A stretch of 28,379 bases of DNA from Oscillospiraceae bacterium (GTDB lineage: Bacteria > Bacillota > Clostridia > Oscillospirales > Oscillospiraceae): NCBI GenBank assembly GCA_016293265.1, contig JAEDEN010000020.1, forward strand, positions 1 to 28,379. The letters run 5' to 3'. A model generated the notes under the pieces. That model was not told the DNA's origin. It worked only from the letters and a program-made list of their open reading frames with translations, and did no database searches. Below, one piece after another: positions 23,723-28,379 of this stretch. Both the position numbers and the translations under genes were made by a program. Position 1 is the first letter of the stretch, and the number at the start of each line of letters is the position of its first letter.

Positions 23723-24370
23723 TCATATGTGTAAAAACTTCTGTATATCCCGGTTGGCACCCAGAATGAGGATCGTCTCATCGGCCTGGAAGCAGTGGTT
23801 GGGGCCGGGCAGGGGGTCCAGCTTTCCGTTTTTCTTTGTGGCCAGAATGTTGATGCGGTATTTTTGCCGCACGGCCAGCTCCACAACGGTTTTTCCCACC
23901 CAGTCCCCGGGAACGGCCGTTTCAAAGATGGAGTGGTCCTCCGTCAGCTCCACGTAGTCAAAAATGTGGTCGGAGGAGTACCGGACGGCAGCCCAGGAGG
24001 CCATTTGCTTTTCCGGGTAGACTACATCATCCGCTCCGTTGCGCAGAAGGAATTTGGCGTGAACATCTCTGGCGGCTCTGGCCACCACAAAAGGTGCGCC
24101 GTACTCCTTCAGCAGCGCGGTGGCTTCCAGAGAGCTCTGGAAATTGTCGCCGATGGCGACTACACAGAGGTCAAAGTTGCGGACACCCAGGGATTCCACA
24201 AACTGCTCATTGGTGGCGTCACCGATCTGGGCGTTGGTCACATAGGGCAGCATATCGTTGACACGCTGCTCGTTGATGTCCACCGCCAGTACCTCGTGGT
24301 GGAGCTCCCGGAGCCCTTGGGCCATATGCCGGCCAAAGCGGCCAAGGCCAATCAATAAAACGGATTTCAT
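23723..24370 (-). CDS. ktrA: potassium uptake regulatory subunit KtrA (TrkA-type RCK protein)
   Basis: This 215-residue cytoplasmic gating ring subunit has an N-terminal RCK_N Rossmann domain with GLGRFG (8-13) and acidic residue D31 for NAD(H)/ATP. It also has a C-terminal RCK_C domain (about 135-215, IFETAVPGDWVGKTV...DETILILGA). In Firmicutes RCK_C domains of this type can bind cyclic di-AMP, which shuts the channel. Whether this one does cannot be seen. AAAGGAG precedes ATG 24370. It lies 15 bases after ktrB in one operon. Confidence 0.94.
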   Translation of the reverse strand: MKSVLLIGLGRFGRHMAQGLRELHHEVLAVDINEQRVNDMLPYVTNAQIGDATNEQFVESLGVRNFDLCVVAIGDNFQSSLEATALLKEYGAPFVVARAARDVHAKFLLRNGADDVVYPEKQMASWAAVRYSSDHIFDYVELTEDHSIFETAVPGDWVGKTVVELAVRQKYRINILATKKNGKLDPLPGPNHCFQADETILILGANRDIQKFLHI

Positions 24371-24385
24371 GTGTGTTCTCCTTTC

Positions 24386-25732
24386 TCAGCCCACCGTAAT
24401 GGATTCCTGGGGATACTGGGACGCCGGGGAGACGTCCTTAGATGTGACCGCGTAAAGCATGGTCAGCCCACCGACCCGGCCAAAGTACATCAGGAAGATC
24501 AAGAGCAGATGGGACACCGGGGACAGCCCGGGGGTTGCCCCCAGGGTCAGGCCCACGGTTCCGATGGCCGACGCAGCTTCAAACAGGGCGCTCATCAGGG
24601 GGATACCGTCGATGCAGCAGATCAGCATACCGCCCGCTAAGAAAAACAGCAGATACAGCACGAAGATCACACAGGCGTTTTGCAGGTTGCCGGTGGGCAG
24701 GCGCCGTCCGAAGCACTCTGTGTTTCCGCGGCGTCTGAATACCGCCCGGATGCTGAGCAGCAGGATCGCCAGTGTGGTGATCTTGAAGCCGCCAGCCGTG
24801 GAGCCGGGGGCGCCGCCGGTGAGCATCAGGAGGATGGTCATCAACAGGCCCGGTTGGCTGAGTTCCGTCAAATCCACGGTGTTGAAGCCCGCGGTGCGGG
24901 GAGTGACCGCCTGGAAGGCAGCGGCCTGGAGCCGCTGCGCCGTGGTCATCTGGCCCCATTGGGGGAGGCCGAATTCATACAGGACAAAGTATAAAAAGCT
25001 TCCCAGCAGGAGTGCTCCCGTGGTACAGAGGATTACCTTGCTCTGGAGGCGGTACTGCTGATAATTTTGCCGGTGGGTGAGGAGATCATGCCAGGTCAGA
25101 AAACCCAGACCGCCGATGATGATCAGCAGTGCAACGGTACTGTTTACCAACGGATCGTCCACATAGGCTGTCAGGGAGGAGAAGGGGGCTCTGATGCCCA
25201 TCAGGTCGAAGCCCGCGTTGCAAAAAGCGGATATGGAGTGGAAGATGCCATACCAGAGACCCCTCGGGAAGCCCAGCTCCGGGCAGAAGCAAAGGGCCAG
25301 GAGGAGCGCGCCGGCCCCTTCGATGAAGAAGGCCGTTTTCAGGATAAAGCCGGTAAGGCGCACGATGCCGCCCACATGGGGTGCGGAGATAGACTCCTGC
25401 ATGACCCACCGCTGCTTCAAGCCGATCTTTTTTCCGGAGAACATGGAGATTGCCACGGCCATGGTCACAACACCCATGCCGCCCACCTGGATCAGCAGCA
25501 GGATTACCGCCTGCCCGAAGGAGGACCAATAGGTGGCCGTGTCATGGACCACGAGCCCCGTCACACAGGTGGCAGATGTGGCGGTGAACAGCGCGTCCAG
25601 AAAGGATGCTCCGCCCGGTCCGCGGGTGGAAAAGGGCAGCATCAGCAAAAGGGTGCCGCACAGGATCAGCGCCAGAAAGCCCAATATAATGATCTGGGCG
25701 GGTGTGACCCGCCGGTATTTCCAAAACGCCAT
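24386..25732 (-). CDS. ktrB: potassium uptake membrane subunit KtrB (TrkH family)
   Basis: This 448-residue ion-conducting subunit has four M1-P-M2 repeats. Their selectivity loops are SATCVTGLVV, SAFCNAGFDL, TPRTAGFNTV and SAIGTVGLTL, each with the filter Gly. The intramembrane loop in repeat 3 reads GGAPGSTAGG. Together with KtrA it imports K+ driven by the membrane potential and usually Na+. The start is ATG 25732, with AAGGAG 7 bases upstream. The longer frame to 25816 covers the promoter. Confidence 0.95.
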   Translation of the reverse strand: MAFWKYRRVTPAQIIILGFLALILCGTLLLMLPFSTRGPGGASFLDALFTATSATCVTGLVVHDTATYWSSFGQAVILLLIQVGGMGVVTMAVAISMFSGKKIGLKQRWVMQESISAPHVGGIVRLTGFILKTAFFIEGAGALLLALCFCPELGFPRGLWYGIFHSISAFCNAGFDLMGIRAPFSSLTAYVDDPLVNSTVALLIIIGGLGFLTWHDLLTHRQNYQQYRLQSKVILCTTGALLLGSFLYFVLYEFGLPQWGQMTTAQRLQAAAFQAVTPRTAGFNTVDLTELSQPGLLMTILLMLTGGAPGSTAGGFKITTLAILLLSIRAVFRRRGNTECFGRRLPTGNLQNACVIFVLYLLFFLAGGMLICCIDGIPLMSALFEAASAIGTVGLTLGATPGLSPVSHLLLIFLMYFGRVGGLTMLYAVTSKDVSPASQYPQESITVG

Positions 25733-25787
25733 AGCTCTGCTCCTTATCAGGCACGCCTTGCCTGCGGTCGAATTCATCAACGGATTT

Positions 25788-25816
25788 ATTGTAGCATGAA
25801 AGATGTGGGGATGCAA
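25788..25816 (-). promoter_or_regulatory. promoter of ktrB-ktrA
   Basis: On the minus strand TACAAT (25788-25793) lies 17 bases from TTGCAT (25811-25816). The -10 is good and the -35 is weak. Transcription would start near 25781, giving a short leader of about 48 bases, too short for a riboswitch such as the cyclic di-AMP class. Confidence 0.6.
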
Positions 25817-25943
25817 TGATGGAAGCGGGATATCTTATAAAAGCAGTATTTAAGATACCATTTTCCCGCAGACTTCATGCGGTCCACAAAAAACCAAATG
25901 CCCCTGCCCACCGCGATGCTCATGGGCAGGCGCTGTATGAATA

Positions 25944-25991
25944 AAGCACCTGCCGTATAGCGGACAGGCATCCGGTATACGGTAAGTGCTT
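25944..25991. repeat. 48-base stacked imperfect palindrome
   Basis: Three stems nest in one axis: AAGCAC/GTGCTT (944-949 with 986-991), CCGTATA/TATACGG (953-959 with 976-982) and CGGA/TCCG (961-964 with 971-974). They are separated by matched mismatches (3 against 3, 1 against 1) and capped by CAGGCA. The region 25820-26500 carries no convincing gene. No T-run follows, so this is not a plain terminator. It could be a folded RNA, a protein site or part of a small mobile repeat. Confidence 0.6.
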
Positions 25992-26172
25992 CGAGAGTGT
26001 TTTATATCAGAAGAGCGCTTTTTATGCGGATTCCGCCCGCAGTGCTGGCTGCGCCAGTCCGCCCGCATGAACTCGGAGGCCACCGTTTTCCTTTCGCCAA
26101 GCGGATGGACAGCACCAACGTATTCGTTTTCGACCCACAGGAAAGGCCTTCCGTGTGTTGATTTTCAATAGG
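25992..26172. other. non-coding or decayed stretch
   Basis: This stretch shows only short frames without ribosome sites. One minus-strand frame (about 26000-26155) reads smoothly, including RPFLWVENEYVGAVHPLGERKTVASEF, and may be a gene fragment or part of a dispersed repeat. I cannot assign it. Confidence 0.3.
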
Positions 26173-26226
26173 AATGATAAATCCGAACACACTACCCACT
26201 TGGATAATGTAGTTCGGATTATCATT
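26173..26226. repeat. 54-base long inverted repeat
   Basis: AATGATAAATCCGAAC (26173-26188) pairs with GTTCGGATTATCATT (26212-26226), 15 of 16 bases with one bulge. The inner sequence adds a possible ACTAC/GTAGT pairing. No T-run follows either arm. It sits at the transition from GC-rich chromosome to the AT-rich accessory part. Confidence 0.65.
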
Positions 26227-26289
26227 AGATGACTGTTCAGAACACTATAGGTGACAGAGACTTTCCGCTTTTGAAAAGGAAGATCGTGT

Positions 26290-26316
26290 AAAAGAAACCC
26301 GTCAGGGGCTTCTTTT
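26290..26316. terminator. terminator-like hairpin
   Basis: AAAAGAA and CCC pair with GGG and TTCTTTT around a single mismatch and a GTCAG loop, with A- and T-runs at both ends. No gene that it would clearly serve lies next to it. Confidence 0.55.
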
Positions 26317-26367
26317 ATGTTCCATCACCCGCTGCAACGGAAGTTTTGCCGCATGCAAAACTCGAAC

Positions 26368-26407
26368 CAACAAAAAACGACAGGCCAAAGCCTGTCGTTT
26401 TTTGTTG
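26368..26407. terminator. strong bidirectional terminator downstream of the acidic-protein gene
   Basis: An 18-bp perfect stem (26368-26385 with 26390-26407) has loop CAAA and flanking A6 and T6 runs. It lies 93 bases after the stop codon of the acidic protein and closes the minus-strand RNase III unit. Confidence 0.92.
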
Positions 26408-26432
26408 AATTGTAACGCAATTTATGATACGG

Positions 26433-26486
26433 GTTGCAAGCGGTTGCAAAGTTGCATTGAAATGCAACCGAAAAGGGGAATGCAAC
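26433..26486. repeat. cluster of GTTGCA / TGCAAC motifs
   Basis: GTTGCA occurs at 26433, 26443 and 26451, and the inverted TGCAAC at 26463 and 26481. The copies at 26451-26468 form a perfect 8-bp palindrome GTTGCATT-GA-AATGCAAC. Spacing of 8-12 bases places sites on one helix face. It could be a regulator binding cluster or a weak terminator. It also recurs in the -35 of the RNase III promoter. Confidence 0.5.
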
Positions 26487-26499
26487 ATTTTAAGTACTA

Positions 26500-26664
26500 C
26501 TAATCTTCTTCGTCATCCCAAAGACGCTGCTCCTTATCTTCTTCCTCTCGGCGATATTCGCTGTCATCCCAATTGTAGACATATTCGCCCTGGGTCCAGC
26601 TATACCCGTCCTTGTCTATATCTTCATACTCACCGGACTCATAGTTAAGGCACCACTTTGTCAT
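26500..26664 (-). CDS. highly acidic 54-residue protein of unknown function
   Basis: The frame runs from ATG 26664 to TAG 26500. It begins MTKWCLNYESGEYEDIDKDG and ends RREEEDKEQRLWDDEED. Twenty of 54 residues are Asp/Glu against six Lys/Arg, a net charge near -14, and ten are Trp or Tyr. GAGGTGGTGAT lies 5 bases before the ATG. The gap from the RNase III-like stop codon is only 12 bases, so the two are co-transcribed and probably coupled. There is no membrane segment or signal. A nucleic-acid-mimic or RNase-binding partner role would fit the charge pattern and position, but this is inference. No family recognised. Confidence 0.75.
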   Translation of the reverse strand: MTKWCLNYESGEYEDIDKDGYSWTQGEYVYNWDDSEYRREEEDKEQRLWDDEED

Positions 26665-26676
26665 ATGATCACCACC

Positions 26677-27798
26677 TCAATTTTCCAGAACATATTGCAA
26701 CATTTTGAATGCAGCAGATTTTTTGGCATCTTTTTTGGAGGACGATTTTGCCGAGAAAGATTTATGTTCCTCTTCAATGTGACAAATACTTTTCCAGATG
26801 GGATTTCCGTCCTTGTCATAGGTTTGTTCAAATTTGTAGGTAGGAATAGAAAAGTAGCCGCGCCGTGCCAGAATCTCCAATTGATTAATGGAATCTTCCT
26901 TATTGGGATCTTCAATTTCGTCACGGATGGAAAGCCAAAGACCTTTTTTGCAGAGGTGATCATATGCGACTTTGCAAACATTTCTTCTCGCTTCTGCTTG
27001 CGTCTGACCAAAGCCTCGGAATATCGGCAGGTCGTCAGACAACTTCAAAAGGCAGTGCCATTTTGTTTTATGAATCTCTCGATCGTCAAGGCTCTTTGGT
27101 TGCTGTGAAATCCCATCAAATTGTGTGTACCAAGTAATTTGGTAGTCTTTTTCGTCAAAATGGTATAGCGGGATATCACCCAGCTTATTATATGACCACT
27201 CCTGAATCATTGTAGGGTAGTCCTCTGCATCGCCATCAGCAAGAACGCTCTCCGGGGCAAGCATTATTTCCGCAGCGTTTTGTAGTTTTTCCATATCCCA
27301 GTTGCAATCAATTGCGATCGCACCGAGAATTGCTTCAAATAGATCCTCCTTGACAGAATTCTCTTGCCCGATGTTTTGCTGAATGTCACCGCTGCCCATC
27401 AACAGGAAGTAACCGATACCCAGTTCGTCAATGCGGTTGGCCAAGGTCTTTTTCTGCACCAAAAGCTTTTTCATGTCGGTAAGCTCTGCTTCGGAATAGT
27501 TGGATACCAACACGTTTTCTTCAGGGAAAGTTTTTTTCTCAAGTTCAGAAAACCAGGTGTTTCGCAGTTTCGGGTCGTGCTTTTTGGAGAGACCTACTGC
27601 GTTACTGTTTTGCAAAATCAAGTGTTTAACAACAAAGAGGTCAAGAATCTTGTCGCCGATGAATTCCAATACCTCGTTGTTTTCACCGCCGTTTTCTTCC
27701 GAATAGGAGCGCCTGGTGAATGCCTGCCACAACAAATCCAAATTGTTGAACGTGTAGCCGATTTGACTTTGGATGAAGTTCAAATCATTTTGTTCCAT
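26677..27798 (-). CDS. RNase III-like endonuclease with two dsRNA-binding domains
   Basis: This 373-residue protein carries an RNase III domain (about 1-170). The signature NNEVLEFIGDKIL gives E42, E45 and D49, matching E38, E41 and D45 of E. coli RNase III. KEDLFEAILGAIAID gives D152 and E155, matching D114 and E117. All four metal-site acids are kept. An extra insert of about 34 residues lies between the two motifs. Two dsRNA-binding domains follow: about 191-284 (TMIQEWSYNKLGDIPLYHF...GFGQTQAEARRNVCKVAYDHL) and 302-373 (SSSKKDAKKSAAFKMLQYVLEN). Housekeeping RNase III has one and is about 225-240 residues. ATG 27798 is preceded by AAAGGA 9 bases upstream. AT-rich composition, unlike the rest of the window, suggests transfer. 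Confidence 0.88.
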   Translation of the reverse strand: MEQNDLNFIQSQIGYTFNNLDLLWQAFTRRSYSEENGGENNEVLEFIGDKILDLFVVKHLILQNSNAVGLSKKHDPKLRNTWFSELEKKTFPEENVLVSNYSEAELTDMKKLLVQKKTLANRIDELGIGYFLLMGSGDIQQNIGQENSVKEDLFEAILGAIAIDCNWDMEKLQNAAEIMLAPESVLADGDAEDYPTMIQEWSYNKLGDIPLYHFDEKDYQITWYTQFDGISQQPKSLDDREIHKTKWHCLLKLSDDLPIFRGFGQTQAEARRNVCKVAYDHLCKKGLWLSIRDEIEDPNKEDSINQLEILARRGYFSIPTYKFEQTYDKDGNPIWKSICHIEEEHKSFSAKSSSKKDAKKSAAFKMLQYVLEN

Positions 27799-27814
27799 AA
27801 TAAAAAATCCTTTC

Positions 27815-28006
27815 AGTAAATAATTTACTAAAAGGCATAATAATATCCGAAAAAAAACACTACCCTTGTGCACCGGGATAGGAAATGTCGGACAAAGTAG
27901 ATTAAATTCAGTTCTTTGTTTTAGGGTGTTTACAGATGCTCACTTACATAAACAAAAATAAACGCACGAAAACAATGCCGCAAATTTAATTATTATGCCT
28001 TATAAT
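27815..28006 (-). promoter_or_regulatory. long structured leader of the RNase III-like gene
   Basis: About 208 bases separate the predicted start site from the ATG. The 5' end of the transcript carries AAGGCATAATAAT (complement of 27989-28001). It is perfectly complementary to ATTATTATGCCTT (complement of 27832-27844) just before the ribosome site, so the leader can close into a loop of about 145 bases. A second palindrome, AGTAAAT-A-ATTTACT (27815-27829), directly abuts the ribosome site. E. coli rnc is known to be autoregulated by RNase III cleavage of its leader stem. A similar arrangement is inferred here. Confidence 0.55.
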
Positions 28007-28012
28007 AAATAT

Positions 28013-28041
28013 AATATAACATAGCCGAAACGAAAATGCAA
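28013..28041 (-). promoter_or_regulatory. promoter of the RNase III-like unit
   Basis: On the minus strand TATATT (28013-28018) lies 17 bases from TTGCAT (28036-28041). The -35 is within the repeat AATGCAACATTTTA, which also occurs behind the acidic gene. Moderate match to consensus. Confidence 0.55.
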
Positions 28042-28060
28042 CATTTTACAATAACTTTAT

Positions 28061-28216
28061 TATTGTGAAACTATTCATTATCACGATGAAACTTTTATCC
28101 CACAATGAAATTATTCTTTTGAGAAAAGTTTCATTGTGCTTTGAGAATGCAAAAAATGGGTAGGTTGGAGTCACTCAACTTCGACTTTGGTGTGGTTAGT
28201 TTTGATACAATGAAAC
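28061..28216. repeat. TGAAAC/TGAAAT repeat cluster upstream of the RNase III unit
   Basis: TGAAAC or TGAAAT occurs at 28066, 28087, 28106 and 28211, with an inverted GTTTCA at 28128-28133. The first three are 21 and 19 bases apart, about two helical turns. CACAATGAAA (28101-28110) and TTTCATTGTG (28130-28139) form a perfect 10-bp dyad. No gene overlaps. Candidate operator or replication-type iterons. Confidence 0.5.
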
Positions 28217-28240
28217 TAATCTTTTCTGCCAAAGTGTCAG

Positions 28241-28264
28241 AAACCCTTATGTCGCAAGGGTTTT
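28241..28264 (+). terminator. terminator-like hairpin
   Basis: AAACCCTT (28241-28248) and AAGGGTTT (28256-28263) form an 8-bp stem followed by TTTTC. The gene it would serve is not in view. It may be a relic of the insertion. Confidence 0.5.
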
Positions 28265-28273
28265 CAAGGATAG

Positions 28274-28321
28274 AAAAAGAACGATAGTTGCAATACCTTT
28301 GGTATCATAACTATCGTTCTT
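28274..28321 (-). terminator. terminator of tRNA-Pro
   Basis: A 13-bp stem, AAGAACGATAGTT (28277-28289) with its complement (28309-28321), has an inner ATACC/GGTAT stem. On the minus strand a T5 run follows. It begins 4 bases after the tRNA 3' end. Confidence 0.85.
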
Positions 28322-28324
28322 ATA

Positions 28325-28379
28325 TGGTCCGAGTGGCGAGACTTGAACTCACGACCCCTTGACCCCCAGTCAAGTGCGC
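28325..28379 (-). tRNA. tRNA-Pro(GGG), 5' part outside the window
   Basis: Read on the minus strand, CTTGA-CTGGGGG-TCAAG forms the anticodon arm with anticodon GGG. GTGAG-TTCAAGT-CTCGC forms the T arm. CACTCGG, discriminator A and an encoded CCA (complement of 28325-28327) form the 3' acceptor side. The D arm and 5' acceptor strand lie beyond the window end. Confidence 0.92.

Noticed and set aside
25733..25860. Cyclic di-AMP riboswitch before ktrB
   Set aside because: The leader from the predicted promoter is only about 48 bases, and no conserved riboswitch folds are visible.
25850..26225. Small frames (61-77 residues) in the gap after ktrB
   Set aside because: They overlap one another on both strands and lack ribosome sites, so they were kept only as a possible fragment.
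26241..26258. Sequence resembling a phage SP6 promoter
   Set aside because: It contains ACTATAG and TAGGTGACA but in the wrong order. It is chance.
1..28379. CRISPR array
   Set aside because: No regularly spaced direct repeats with unique spacers were found. The repeats near 26.4 and 28.1 kb are too short and too close.

Overview
The window looks like a chromosomal segment from a GC-rich, anaerobic, Gram-positive gut Clostridium, most likely in the Oscillospiraceae (Oscillibacter/Flavonifractor-like). This is inferred from the protein style, not from a marker gene. The supporting features are strong AGGAGG ribosome sites, rubrerythrin, an SLH-anchored surface protein, clostridial Pst/Pho proteins, a KtrAB potassium system and genome-encoded CCA in tRNAs. 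Most of the window is GC-rich. The last 2 kb are clearly AT-rich and look like an accessory insertion next to a tRNA.

Layout. 1-3.3 kb: end of glycogen synthase (glgA) with a Lys/Ala-rich repeat tail, then complete glycogen phosphorylase (glgP), then a possible structured RNA. 3.4-4.3 kb: rubrerythrin, convergent with a small XRE-type regulator. 4.5-6.0 kb: tRNA-Leu(CAA) with its own promoter and terminator, then an M20 amidohydrolase. 6.1-6.3 kb: a dead tail of an SLH-domain gene. 6.7-12.7 kb: one very large secreted protein with the order M14 carboxypeptidase / C26 gamma-glutamyl hydrolase-like domain / M14 carboxypeptidase / three SLH repeats. 12.9-14.1 kb: a DAACS-family symporter with altered substrate and cation residues.

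14.5-21.8 kb: a complete phosphate operon in the order pstS-pstC-pstA-pstB-phoU, response regulator, sensor kinase, HD-domain hydrolase. The genes overlap or are closely spaced, and there is a stem-loop after pstS. PstS itself appears circularly permuted: its usual C-terminal half comes first. 21.9-25.8 kb: a rhomboid protease, a 66-residue conserved-looking small protein, a LysM-CAP secreted protein, a 19-codon Cys-rich micro-ORF with its own promoter and terminator, and ktrB-ktrA.

25.9-28.4 kb: a non-coding stretch with several long imperfect palindromes. It is followed by an AT-rich two-gene unit on the minus strand: an RNase III-like protein with two dsRNA-binding domains and a very acidic 54-residue protein. 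The unit has a long leader whose two ends are complementary, and is bordered by the 3' end of tRNA-Pro(GGG). Best candidates for something undescribed are the M14-C26-M14-SLH protein, the two-dsRBD RNase III unit with its acidic partner, and the Cys-rich micro-ORF.
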